DNA of 64,000 nt from Thermomicrobiales bacterium (lineage in GTDB: Bacteria; Chloroflexota; Chloroflexia; Thermomicrobiales; CFX8). Below are positions 17,454-26,038 of this stretch, piece by piece. The notes beneath the pieces are model-generated. The model saw only the letters and a program-made list of their open reading frames with translations, was not told the origin of the DNA and ran no database searches. Each line of letters begins with the position of its first letter. Position 1 is the stretch's first letter. Made by a program: the position numbers and the translations under genes. The stretch spans positions 310,001 to 374,000 of the forward strand of contig JBAOIG010000003.1 in assembly GCA_037045155.1 (NCBI GenBank). The letters run 5' to 3'.

Positions 17454-17959
17454 TCCGTGAGAAGGCGCGTCGCGACTGATGGGGGGATCATCCAGCGCAG
17501 CCGGCCCGTCCCCGGCAGCAGGGCATCGTCCGGCAACTCGATGCGCGCGACCGCGCCCGTCTGGAAGCCAAAGCCGGCATCGGGATCGTGATGGATCAGG
17601 TAACCGCCGAATTGGCTGACTCCCGGCATGTGGCCGGCGATCACCACATGACGCGGCCGGCCGTGGCTCAGGATTTCATCCAGCACGCCGGCTGGTGACC
17701 CGTCCGGGGCCAACTGATCACTCAGCGTCACACCAACCGCCACGCCGAGCGCGTCGGCAATGATCTCCGCTGTCTCGCGGGCGCGGACGAGCGGGCTGCT
17801 GAGGACGAGGTCGGGCCGCACCCCCAGACGCGCCAGGAGCGTCGCCATCGTCGTCACCTCGTCGCGTCCCTCGTCCACGAGCCAACGCATCGCGTCACTC
17901 GTGGCGCGCGGATCGTGATGGTCGAGCGCCTTACCGTGGCGGATGATGTAGATCTGCAT
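17450..17959 (-). CDS. SixA-type phosphohistidine phosphatase
   Basis: A 169-residue histidine-phosphatase-superfamily protein. The phosphohistidine motif RHG is at residues 7-9, and the second catalytic histidine is in VVIAGHMPGV. It is short and lacks the extra insertion of phosphoglycerate mutases, which favours the SixA subfamily that removes phosphate from histidine-phosphotransfer proteins. SSPLVRARETAEI is the conserved phosphate-binding arginine region. AGAGG lies upstream of the ATG. Physiological target unknown. Confidence 0.8.
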   Translation of the reverse strand: MQIYIIRHGKALDHHDPRATSDAMRWLVDEGRDEVTTMATLLARLGVRPDLVLSSPLVRARETAEIIADALGVAVGVTLSDQLAPDGSPAGVLDEILSHGRPRHVVIAGHMPGVSQFGGYLIHHDPDAGFGFQTGAVARIELPDDALLPGTGRLRWMIPPSVATRLLTE

Positions 17960-18045
17960 GACACGAACCTCTCGGGACCGGATTCAACCGATTCGCACGC
18001 CGCCAAGTTACCATAACGAGTGCGACGTGAAGACCAGCGCTCTCG

Positions 18046-18810
18046 TCAGTTGTTCTTCAGCCCCAGCATCTCCAGGCCGGCCCGCGCTCCGCCGAGCATG
18101 AAGCTGGCGTCGGTGCCGGCGGTCAGGAAGCGAAACCCCTGCTTCATGCGCATCAGGGCATCCTCGGGGGTGAACGCGGCGAAGCCGGGGATCTTGCCGG
18201 TGTTGTGACAGGCTTCGACGACACGCTCAATCGCGCGCGCGTGGCGATCGTCCTTCGCGGCATCCCGCGGATGAATGCCTAGCGAGAGCGCCAGATCGGC
18301 CGGCCCGATCCAGCAGCCGTCGATTCCCGGAGTCGCCATGATGGCCTCGGCGTTGTCGACTGCCTGGATGCTTTCGAGCTGGACGGCGACGAACAGCTCG
18401 TCGTTGATCCGGTCGAAGTACTCCGCTCCATAGCGTCCGGCCCCGCCGATGCCCCACGAGCGCGTTCCGGCCGGCGGCAGGTGGGTAGCGTCAGCGGCAG
18501 CCTTTGCCTGCTCGGCGGTGTCGACCATCGGCACGATGATGCCGAGCGCGCCCTCGTCGAGCAACCGTCCGATCAGCGTGTAGTCGTTGCGCGCCACGCG
18601 AGCCATCGGGATCGACCCGCCCGCCTCGATCGCCATCAGCGCCAGGCTGACCTGCTCCTGCCCGAACGAGCCGTGCTGGGTGTCGATGAAGACGAAGTCC
18701 GGCCCGAGCCGTGAGATTTGCTCGGCGGCCGCCACCGATCCCAGCCCGAGTGTGTAGCCGTACGCCGGTTGCCCAGCCATCATCTTCCGCTTCGCCTCGT
18801 TGGTCCGCAT
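18046..18810 (-). CDS. HpcH/HpaI-family class II aldolase
   Basis: A 254-residue TIM-barrel aldolase related to 4-hydroxy-2-oxoheptane-1,7-dioate aldolase. The metal-binding glutamate is in VQLESIQAV and the aspartate in GPADLALSLG; the segment FVFIDTQHGSF supplies the conserved catalytic histidine. Related enzymes split 2-oxo-3-deoxy acids to pyruvate or glyoxylate plus an aldehyde; the exact substrate cannot be assigned. It is transcribed away from the ADP-ribosylglycohydrolase gene. Confidence 0.83.
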   Translation of the reverse strand: MRTNEAKRKMMAGQPAYGYTLGLGSVAAAEQISRLGPDFVFIDTQHGSFGQEQVSLALMAIEAGGSIPMARVARNDYTLIGRLLDEGALGIIVPMVDTAEQAKAAADATHLPPAGTRSWGIGGAGRYGAEYFDRINDELFVAVQLESIQAVDNAEAIMATPGIDGCWIGPADLALSLGIHPRDAAKDDRHARAIERVVEACHNTGKIPGFAAFTPEDALMRMKQGFRFLTAGTDASFMLGGARAGLEMLGLKNN

Positions 18811-18856
18811 TGCTCCCCCTTCTCGCTGCTCGACTCTCTGGAAAACGCTGCGACAC

Positions 18857-18862
18857 TATACT
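18857..18862 (+). promoter_or_regulatory. -10 box, possibly giving a leaderless ADP-ribosylglycohydrolase transcript
   Basis: TATACT lies eight bases before the in-frame GTG at 18871, so the transcript would begin at or within two bases of that codon. No convincing -35 box is visible. Confidence 0.45.
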
Positions 18863-18870
18863 CTTATCGT

Positions 18871-19813
18871 GTGCTTTGTGGCTCGGAAAGGGCATGCCTC
18901 GTGGTAGATCACGAACAACTACGCGATCGGTATCGGGGCGTCATGCTCGGCATGGCGGCCGGGGATGCGCTCGGGGCAACCGTCGAGTTCCAGACCCCTG
19001 CCCAGATCGCCGAGCAGTACGGTGTCCACCGCGCGATTATCGGCGGCGGCTGGCTGGATCTCGCGCCGGGCGAGATCACCGACGACACCCAGATGGCGTT
19101 GTGTATTGCTCGCTCGTTCGTCGCCCGAGGGCGCTTCGATCCCGACGACGTCGCCGCGCGATTTGTCGAATGGTTTCACTCGCATCCCAAAGACATTGGC
19201 AATACGACGCGCTTTGCGTTGGAGCTGCTGGCGGCTGACACGCACTGGGAGGAGGCTGGCCGGCTCACGCACGAGGCAATGCAGCCCCGCGACGCCTCGA
19301 ACGGCTTCGATCATGCGCTGCGCGCCGGTCGCGCTTGCGACACGATCCGACGTTGCGCTGAATGCGCTCTGTTCCGCCGACTCATCGCGCATCACCCATG
19401 CGAATCCACTCTGTGTTGACTCCTGCGTCGCGCTCAACGCGGGACTGGCCGCGCTGTTGGAGGATCCGCGCGCGGATCTGCTCGCCGCCGCGACTGCTGC
19501 TGCCGCGCTCGACGACGTGCGCGCGGCAGTCGAAGCCGCCCGCGATGCGACACCAAAGGCGCTGCCGGCCGGCGGCTACGTCCTCGAAACGCTCACCGCC
19601 GCGCTCTGGGCTGTTGGCCACCACGATTCGCCGGAAGCCGCTATTGTCGCCGCCGTCAACCTGGGCAACGACGCCGATACTACCGGCGCGGTTGCCGGCG
19701 CGCTGGCCGGCGCCCGTTGGGGCGCGGCAGCGCTGCCGGCACGTTGGCTGGATGTGCTGGTCGACCGCGACGAGCTAACCAGCGTGGCTGACGCCCTGTT
19801 CACCATCGGGTAG
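18871..19813 (+). pseudogene. ADP-ribosylglycohydrolase with a single-base frameshift
   Basis: The first part, RYRGVMLGMAAGDALGATVE and GEITDDTQMALCIARS, carries the metal-binding DDTQ motif of DraG-type enzymes, which remove ADP-ribose from proteins. After DASNG the frame breaks near 19305; the family continuation (SIMRCAPVALA, LGNDADTTGAVAGALAGARWG with the second metal motif) resumes in the +1 frame and runs to 19813. Removing one T in the stretch AACGGCTTCGATC would restore one open frame. The start is uncertain: leaderless GTG at 18871 or GTG at 18901. Whether this is a real mutation or an assembly error cannot be told. Confidence 0.8.
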
Positions 19814-21484
19814 TGGTGGCTCCGCCGCCGCCTCGCTCTTCGCGGGGGTCAGCAAGCGGACTCGAGACCCTTCCGGCAGTCCCTGCGCGACCTGGTTGGC
19901 GATCTCGTCCAGGTCGATTCCGGGTGGGAGGGTGATCTCCAGCAGGAGTCGCCGGGATTCTTCGACCGCCTCCGGCCGCGCAGCCAGATCGGACCGTAGC
20001 AACAGCGCGTGATAGGTCAGGACCGCGGCCGCAACGAGGAAAACCCCTCCCGGTGTGCTCAGCTCGCGACCGAGGGACTCGGTCCCGACATTGAGAATCG
20101 CCGTCAGCACTTTGTAGATGATCAAGGCCAGCGAGACCAGGACCGCGACGACCGAGCCGGCCAGACTCACGTAGACATAGACGCGCCTGACGATGTTCGT
20201 CCGCTCGACATCGGGGTTCGATTCGACCCACCGACCGACTCGGTACGACTGCCAGAGCCAGGCCGCGGTGCCGAACATCGCGATCGGCAGCATCCTGCTG
20301 AGGTCGTCCTTCCAGGGATCGATCCCCTCGAAGATCGGCCGCGTTTCCCCGGCCAGACGGTGAAAGAGCGCCGCCAGCGTGCCGGCCAGTCCTCCGGCTC
20401 CGGCCGCCAGCCCGATCAGCGCGATTCCGTAACTGTAGATCCGACGCACCGTTGCCTGGTCGGTAGCCTCCCCGGCCCGATCTGCCTCAGCGATCACCCG
20501 CCGGCCGAAGAAGTACCACGCCCCCGCGAACGGTAGCACTCTGAGAAGCGGATCAGCGACGCGGAATCCGAAACCCTCCGAACCGTGGGAAGCGTCGAGT
20601 AGAGCCCGGAGCACTTGCTCGAGTCCGCGACTCAGGAAGAAGAGGCTCACGGCAAGCCCGATGAAGGTCAGTGCATAGAGCGCGAGCCTGCGCAGTGCGG
20701 ACCGGCGTTCGCGATCGCCGAGCGCGTCCGGACGAGCGACCAGCGCGTTTCCGACCGCCATGTGCAGACTCCACAGTGCCAGCCCGGCTACTGCGCCCCC
20801 AAGCCCATCCGCTAGTCCCGACACCCACCAGCGCCCGTCGCTCACAAACGGCCCGGCGTCGAAGATCGCCTGGGCAGTCACGCCGAGCAGATGACCGACT
20901 CCGGTGAGCATCACAAGCGCAGCAATAACGGTTGCGAGGTAGAGGTAGAGTCGAGGCAGAACCGTGCTTTCGGCGAGACCGGCCCCAAGCCGTTCGTCGC
21001 GCTGCCGGACGTGCGCGTGATAGCCCCAGATGCTGGCAGCCATGATCATCATTGCCAGGCTGTCCGGCAGTGCCGACGGGTTGTCCCACAAGCGGTCGCC
21101 TGCCAACTCGCGCACCAGCACCGACAGGAACGAGCTCGACGAGGTGAGCAGGATGACGAACGAGACGAAGAGCACGCCCGACAAGTAGAGCGCCCGTTCC
21201 GGCGCGGTTCGCTCGGTGTTTGCCTGAGCGCTGTCACCGCCTGTGGCACGCTCGGCAAGCCACCAGTGCAGCAGCCAGATCGGCAATGAGACGACGATGA
21301 TCGCGATCACCAGGCTCGCCTCGCGACGGAACGCCTCAGTGTCACCCGAGACGATAGCCGTGCCTCGCAACGCGTCGCTGATACGCTCGAAGAGATTCGT
21401 CAACAGCCGAGCGAGGCCGGTCCCGAGCGCGATGAGGCTGATCGCCGAGACGAAGTAGAGATAGAGCCGCCTTGCGCGTTGCAT
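19775..21484 (-). CDS. Large polytopic membrane protein of DUF5671 type
   Basis: A 569-residue protein with about 14 membrane helices. The unit RRLYLYFVSAISLIALGTG recurs in recognisable form at about residues 4, 175, 270, 350 and 440 (for example RLYLYLATVIAALVMLTGVG and RVYVYVSLAGSVVAV), so the protein is built from tandem repeats of a three- or four-helix unit. The last ~70 residues are soluble. No function is known for this family. Its 3' end overlaps the ADP-ribosylglycohydrolase gene by 39 bases. Confidence 0.75.
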   Translation of the reverse strand: MQRARRLYLYFVSAISLIALGTGLARLLTNLFERISDALRGTAIVSGDTEAFRREASLVIAIIVVSLPIWLLHWWLAERATGGDSAQANTERTAPERALYLSGVLFVSFVILLTSSSSFLSVLVRELAGDRLWDNPSALPDSLAMMIMAASIWGYHAHVRQRDERLGAGLAESTVLPRLYLYLATVIAALVMLTGVGHLLGVTAQAIFDAGPFVSDGRWWVSGLADGLGGAVAGLALWSLHMAVGNALVARPDALGDRERRSALRRLALYALTFIGLAVSLFFLSRGLEQVLRALLDASHGSEGFGFRVADPLLRVLPFAGAWYFFGRRVIAEADRAGEATDQATVRRIYSYGIALIGLAAGAGGLAGTLAALFHRLAGETRPIFEGIDPWKDDLSRMLPIAMFGTAAWLWQSYRVGRWVESNPDVERTNIVRRVYVYVSLAGSVVAVLVSLALIIYKVLTAILNVGTESLGRELSTPGGVFLVAAAVLTYHALLLRSDLAARPEAVEESRRLLLEITLPPGIDLDEIANQVAQGLPEGSRVRLLTPAKSEAAAEPPLPDGEQGVSHAG

Positions 21485-21524
21485 TGCTCTCCCCCGATCT
21501 CGATCGCCGCGCGATCGTCAAGTA

Positions 21525-21974
21525 TCAGAACGGTGTTGCGTAGGGCTCGTCGACCCGCCAGTTTCCGTTTTCGCGGACGAGCGGAACCGGCATCGTCCAC
21601 GAATAGCGATCCAACGACAGCCCCGAGCCGCCAGGGGACTCGATTCGAAGCCACACCGTCGCGTGATCGCCTTGCACGACGGTGCGTTGCAATGTCACGA
21701 GCCGGTTATCCTCCAGTGGCGCCGGGCGGTACTTGTCGTGGATGCCGTCGGCATCCAGTTGCCTGAGCGCGCGCTCGCTGAGTAGTTCACGGACCGCGTT
21801 GTCGTCGCCAATCCGAGCCGCTTCAAGGTAACGCTGTACGACGCCCTCCGGCGACGCGGGGTCGTACTCAGCCGTCTTCGGCCCTCCGATCGCGACGATG
21901 ACCGCCACGGCCAGCGCCGCGATGGCCAGCACACCGCCGCCAACAATCAGAACGAACCGCTCTGGCTTACCCAT
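21525..21974 (-). CDS. Membrane-anchored hypothetical protein
   Basis: A 149-residue protein with one N-terminal membrane helix (residues about 8-29) and an extracytoplasmic domain of about 115 residues. The domain begins ASPEGVVQRYLEAARIGDDNAVRELLS, a pattern seen in small NTF2-like or lumazine-binding-like extracellular domains. The ATG at 21974 is chosen because the hydrophobic helix follows directly; upstream in-frame ATGs add an unlikely polar tail. It lies 40 bases from the DUF5671 gene on the same strand. Confidence 0.6.
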   Translation of the reverse strand: MGKPERFVLIVGGGVLAIAALAVAVIVAIGGPKTAEYDPASPEGVVQRYLEAARIGDDNAVRELLSERALRQLDADGIHDKYRPAPLEDNRLVTLQRTVVQGDHATVWLRIESPGGSGLSLDRYSWTMPVPLVRENGNWRVDEPYATPF

Positions 21975-22059
21975 CTTCGCCGTCCAATATCTGACAACGA
22001 CTGCCGCGTTCTGTTGATATGACGTGACTACATAGCTGCTGGTTTCGTCCGGCTGCCGA

Positions 22060-23250
22060 TCAGTCGTCAGACCACCACCAGCGCTGGCTGGAATTGAGGT
22101 TTTCACAACCCTCAGGCGTGATCAGAATATCGTCCTCGAGCCTCAGCCCGCCCTCTGGATGGCGATAGAGCCCGGGTTCGGGCGTGATGTACATTCCAGG
22201 GCGCAGGATCGTTCGATCGCCGGTGAAGAGGACCGGCGGCTCGTCGTTCGAGACGCCGAGGCCATGCCCGCAGTAGGTGCTCGGCCCGCCGAAGTGCATC
22301 GACTGATAGCCGTCGAATCCCTCGACATGGGCGATCTCGTCGATCTCGTGCTGCAGCTCCTCGGCCCGCACGCCGGGCGCTGCCTTCGCGATGATCGCGT
22401 CCAGCATCCGGTCGACTGTCTCGAACATGTGCCGCTGGGTGTCGTTTGGCGGGCCGATGACCGCCGAACGGCAGATATCGAACCCATAGCCGCGATAGCT
22501 GCCGCGAATCTCCAGTTGCGCCATGTCGCCGAGCTCGAGAATGCGGTCGCTGGCGAACGGCCGGATCAGCGGCTCGCCGGACCGGTAGACGCCGCTCTGG
22601 CAGGTCAGCGAGGTGTTTGTCGCGCCGAGAGAGCGTAACGTGCTGTCGATATCGTTGACGACGTCCTGCTCCGTCCGCCCGGCGCGATAGGCGCGCATTG
22701 CGGTCGCCGCTCCGGCGTCGGCAATCTTCGCCGCCTCGCGGAGAATCTGCTGCTCCATCTCGTCCTTGATCGTTCGCATCGACCACAGGACGTCGTCGGC
22801 AAAGTAGAAGCTGCAGAACGGCAGCGCCGTCTGGATGTCGCGATAGAGCAGGACCGGCAGGAACTCCTCCCCGACCAGACCCCAGCGCTCACCGCTATCC
22901 AGCCCGTAGCTGGCCAGGATGCGCGCCAGCCCGCGTGGCAGGTTGGTGTCCACCTCGACGCGGTCCACGGTCACGTCAGGCTCGTAATATGGCGATGTGA
23001 CCAGCAGCGTCTCGTCCTGATCGACTGGAATGATGATGGCGCAGTAGCCACGCCCGCGCTGGTCGTACATCGAGGGATGCGAGCCGGCGATCGGCCGGTG
23101 GTTGGCCAGGTAGAGCCCGTTTCCGGCCCGGTCGGGATCACGCGAGAAGACGATCAGGCCGGCGAAGCTGCGAGCGCTCGCCTCGACGCGGCAGCGCTGC
23201 CGGCGCGCAGCGTAGGTCTCGATCGGGATTGCCAGACTCGTTCCGCTCAT
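22060..23250 (-). CDS. M24-family metallopeptidase-like protein (Xaa-Pro/creatinase fold)
   Basis: A 396-residue protein with an N-terminal creatinase-like domain and a C-terminal pita-bread domain. Of the five M24 metal ligands, the second Asp (GFDICR), the His (CGHGLGV) and both Glu (TPEPGLY and LRLEDDI) are present. The first Asp is replaced by Glu in QLEIRG. That change resembles ectoine hydrolase and creatinase relatives, so plain aminopeptidase activity is not assured. The ATG at 23250 has GGAGGG ten bases upstream; ATGs at 23259 and 23268 sit too close to that site. The gene diverges from an acyl-CoA dehydrogenase. Confidence 0.78.
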   Translation of the reverse strand: MSGTSLAIPIETYAARRQRCRVEASARSFAGLIVFSRDPDRAGNGLYLANHRPIAGSHPSMYDQRGRGYCAIIIPVDQDETLLVTSPYYEPDVTVDRVEVDTNLPRGLARILASYGLDSGERWGLVGEEFLPVLLYRDIQTALPFCSFYFADDVLWSMRTIKDEMEQQILREAAKIADAGAATAMRAYRAGRTEQDVVNDIDSTLRSLGATNTSLTCQSGVYRSGEPLIRPFASDRILELGDMAQLEIRGSYRGYGFDICRSAVIGPPNDTQRHMFETVDRMLDAIIAKAAPGVRAEELQHEIDEIAHVEGFDGYQSMHFGGPSTYCGHGLGVSNDEPPVLFTGDRTILRPGMYITPEPGLYRHPEGGLRLEDDILITPEGCENLNSSQRWWWSDD

Positions 23251-23310
23251 CGTCTTCATGCCCTCCATGGTGCGTCGCGATCGTCCACACTCCCCAGCGC
23301 GATCGTACCG

Positions 23311-23316
23311 TACAAT
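23311..23316 (+). promoter_or_regulatory. -10 box giving a probably leaderless acyl-CoA dehydrogenase transcript
   Basis: TACAAT ends six bases before the ATG at 23323, so transcription would begin at the start codon. No ribosome-binding site precedes the ATG, which fits. Confidence 0.5.
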
Positions 23317-23322
23317 CCGGCA

Positions 23323-24507
23323 ATGGTGACGCGATTCATACCTGCCTGCTGGCGCCCGTCCGCCGATCTCGTTGACATAGTCCGGGGACTCACCCCGCTG
23401 GCCGACGATATCGACGGCTGCTTCGCTCGGGGCGAGCCGAATGACGAGGCTATCGCGGTGCTTGCCCGGGCCGGCCTCCTCGGGCTGACCCTGCCAACAC
23501 GCTACGGGGGACAGGGGCGCGACTACACCGCGCTGGCCGCTGTCTGCGAAGAGCTTGGCGCGATCGACACTTCCCACCAGGTCAGCCTTACCGTTCATCT
23601 TGCGCTCGCCGCGATGTGCATGTTCCAGTGGGGTTCCGAAGCCCAACGAGACCAGTGGCTGCCGGCGTTGGCCCGTGGCGAGCGGATCGGCACGTTTGGC
23701 CTGACCGAGCCGGGCGCTGGGTCGGACGTTGGCGCGCTGCGAATGCGGGCGCATCGGGTGCCCGGCGGCTACGAAATCTCCGGCGAGAAGTCCTGGATCA
23801 GCGCGACCAATCAGGCGACACTGTTCATCCTCTTCGCCACCATCGACCCTGCTCTGCGACACAAGGGCATCACCGCGTTCATCGTCCCGCGCGAATCGGC
23901 TGGACTCTCGACGACCGTCCTGAACGGTAAGCTCGGTTTGCGAGCCGGAGACACCGGCGCCGTCGTCTGCGACCGTGTCTACGTCCCCGACGCCGCGGTG
24001 CTCGGCCGGCCAGGCGAGGGGTTCGCTGTTGCGCTTTCCGCGCTCGGCAACGGCCTGTTTACCGTCGGCTGCGGCGCGCTCGGTATCGCCCGCGCCTGCC
24101 GCGAATGGACGGCCGGCTTCCTGCGCGACGCTGGCGATGATGGCCGTGGCCTTGATGGCGCGCTGCTGGCGGCCATGGTCGCGCGGGAGGAGTCGGCTCG
24201 GCTGCTCCTTGCTCGCTCTGCCTCGCTCAAGAACGATGGCATGCCGAACGCGAGCGAGACGGGCCTGGCCAAGTGGCGCGCCGCAGAGGCCGGTTTCGCC
24301 AACGCGTCCGATGCGCTGACGATCTGGAACAGTCGCGCCGCTGGCGAGCAACCGACACTCCTGCGTCATCTTTTCAATGCCAAGGGCGCGGTCATCTACG
24401 GCGGGACATCCGAGATTCACCAAACAATGCAGGGCGCGTATGCGCTCGGCGATCGTGTTGAGCGACCATTTCGCTGCCCCTCTCCCTCGGCCCGCGACCT
24501 CCGATGA
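23323..24507 (+). CDS. Acyl-CoA dehydrogenase family protein
   Basis: A 394-residue flavoprotein. Family segments are FGLTEPGAGSDVGALRMRA, SGEKSWISATNQATLF and, near the C-terminus, KGAVIYGGTSEIHQTMQGAY. Medium-chain enzymes keep the catalytic glutamate in YEGT; here that position is Gly (YGGT), as in isovaleryl-CoA dehydrogenase, where the base lies earlier in the chain. I could not place that earlier glutamate confidently because helix G is divergent. It could serve the liuBCD pathway, but it is 8 kb away and unlinked. Start at 23323 fits the leaderless -10 box. Confidence 0.75.
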   Translation: MVTRFIPACWRPSADLVDIVRGLTPLADDIDGCFARGEPNDEAIAVLARAGLLGLTLPTRYGGQGRDYTALAAVCEELGAIDTSHQVSLTVHLALAAMCMFQWGSEAQRDQWLPALARGERIGTFGLTEPGAGSDVGALRMRAHRVPGGYEISGEKSWISATNQATLFILFATIDPALRHKGITAFIVPRESAGLSTTVLNGKLGLRAGDTGAVVCDRVYVPDAAVLGRPGEGFAVALSALGNGLFTVGCGALGIARACREWTAGFLRDAGDDGRGLDGALLAAMVAREESARLLLARSASLKNDGMPNASETGLAKWRAAEAGFANASDALTIWNSRAAGEQPTLLRHLFNAKGAVIYGGTSEIHQTMQGAYALGDRVERPFRCPSPSARDLR

Positions 24508-24530
24508 ATGCTCTTCGGCCGTACAATGGC

Positions 24531-24555
24531 CGCGCCGGAGGGTCGCTCCGGCGCG
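24531..24555. terminator. Hairpin between acyl-CoA dehydrogenase and M20 genes
   Basis: CGCGCCGGAG and CTCCGGCGCG form a perfect 10-bp stem with a 5-base loop, 23 bases after the dehydrogenase stop codon and 22 bases before the next ATG. There is no T-tract. It may attenuate readthrough or structure the next leader. Confidence 0.45.
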
Positions 24556-24577
24556 CATCGAACGACGGGAGAAATGC

Positions 24578-25996
24578 ATGGTGAAACATCAGGAGGTCGG
24601 CGACTGGCTGGACGAGCGCCAGCAACGGTTTGTCAATATCTCCGACCAGATCTGGGGGTTCGCCGAGGTCGCTCTGGCCGAGACGAAATCGTGTCAGCTA
24701 CAGGCCGAAGATCTGGAGGCCGATGGCTTCCGAATCACCCGTAACGTCGGCGGGTTGCCAACAGCCTTCGTGGCTGAGTGGGGCGAAGGCTCGCCGGTGA
24801 TCGGCTTCCTCGGTGAGTACGATGCGCTGCCAGATCTTTCGCAGAAGAACCAGGCTGCTCAGGAGCAGCTGGTAGCCGGTGGAGCGGGCCATGGCTGCGG
24901 CCACAACCTCCTTGGCACGGCTAGCCTTGCCGCTGCGTCGGCGCTGAAGGCGTGGCTCCAGGAGACTGGCCGGCCTGGAACCGTCCGCTACTACGGGTGC
25001 CCCGCCGAAGAGACTGGGGCCGGCAAGGTGTTCATGGCTCGCGCGGGCGCGTTCGACGGGCTCGATGCTGCGATCACCTGGCACCCGGGCTCCAGCATCT
25101 CCGCGATGCGTGGCAGCTCGCTGGCGATCGATCACGCGACGTTCCGATTCTTCGGGAAGACATCCCATGCGGCCGGCGCGCCAGAGCTGGGTCGATCGGC
25201 GCTGGACGCTGTCGAGCTGATGAATATCGGCGTGAACTTCCTGCGCGAGCACATCATCGAAGCGGCTCGCATTCACTATGTCATCACCAACGGCGGCGGG
25301 CAGCCGAATGTCGTGCCTGCCGAGGCGGAGGTCTGGTACTACATCCGTGCTCCGCGCCGTGATCTTGTTGACCCGATCACCAAACGAGTTCTGGCGATTG
25401 CCAACGCTGCCGCGGCGATGACGGAGACGCGCGTCGAGGTCCATGACCTCTACGGTATCCACAACTTCTTGCCAAACCAGACGCTGGCGACGCTGGCGAT
25501 GGGCGTGCTGGATGAGCTCGGCCCGATGGAGTTCACCGCCGAGGAGGAGGCTTTCGCTCGGGAGGTCTCGGACGCGTTTGGCGAAGCGGCCCGCATCCGC
25601 GCGCTCGAACGCTATGGCCTGCCCAAAGAGCTGAAGGATCGGGCGCTCTTGACCGAACCGGTCCAGCCGACCGACGAGGGCAAGACGATGTCCGGCTCGA
25701 CCGACGTTGCCGAGGCCAGCTGGAACGCGCCAACCGTCCAGGTCACGACAACTTGCTGGGCGCTCGGCGCCGCCGGCCACTCCTGGGGAGTGACTGCGAC
25801 TGGCGCGATGTCGATCGGCCACAAAGGCATGATGCACGCGGCCAAGGCGATGGCGATTACGGCGGCCCAGCTTGTCGATGATCCTGAGCTGCTGCAGAAG
25901 GCGAAGGACGAATTTACCACGTCGACGGATGGCTACACATACGAGGCCCCGATCCCTGAAGGGACCGAGCCGCCGAAGCCGCACATTCGTTCCTAG
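24578..25996 (+). CDS. M20-family amidohydrolase, AbgB-like
   Basis: A 472-residue metal-dependent amidohydrolase. Metal-binding segments are GFLGEYDALP, GHGCGHNLLGTASLAAA and the catalytic YYGCPAEETGAGKVFM. The dimerisation domain has the GKTSHAAGAPELGRSALDAV pattern. Length and the HCN-like GCGHN motif fit the p-aminobenzoyl-glutamate hydrolase subunit B group, which also contains indole-acetyl-amino-acid hydrolases. Substrate is not determined. The ATG at 24578 has GGGAGAA upstream. Confidence 0.83.
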   Translation: MVKHQEVGDWLDERQQRFVNISDQIWGFAEVALAETKSCQLQAEDLEADGFRITRNVGGLPTAFVAEWGEGSPVIGFLGEYDALPDLSQKNQAAQEQLVAGGAGHGCGHNLLGTASLAAASALKAWLQETGRPGTVRYYGCPAEETGAGKVFMARAGAFDGLDAAITWHPGSSISAMRGSSLAIDHATFRFFGKTSHAAGAPELGRSALDAVELMNIGVNFLREHIIEAARIHYVITNGGGQPNVVPAEAEVWYYIRAPRRDLVDPITKRVLAIANAAAAMTETRVEVHDLYGIHNFLPNQTLATLAMGVLDELGPMEFTAEEEAFAREVSDAFGEAARIRALERYGLPKELKDRALLTEPVQPTDEGKTMSGSTDVAEASWNAPTVQVTTTCWALGAAGHSWGVTATGAMSIGHKGMMHAAKAMAITAAQLVDDPELLQKAKDEFTTSTDGYTYEAPIPEGTEPPKPHIRS

Positions 25997-26003
25997 AACG
26001 ACG

Positions 26004-26038
26004 GGGCGTAGGCCGCGACAGCGCAGCGGCCTACGCCC
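26004..26038. terminator. Bidirectional hairpin terminator between convergent genes
   Basis: GGGCGTAGGCCGC and GCGGCCTACGCCC form a perfect 13-bp stem with a 9-base loop. It starts 7 bases after the M20 stop codon and its right arm overlaps the last codons of the minus-strand peptidase gene. Confidence 0.65.

Noticed and set aside
24531..24555. Riboswitch before the M20 gene
   Set aside because: Only one simple hairpin in a 70-bp gap; no conserved riboswitch elements.
23251..24579. Long minus-strand open frame extending the M24 gene to 24579
   Set aside because: It runs antiparallel to the well-supported acyl-CoA dehydrogenase and has no family similarity; high GC makes such shadow frames common.
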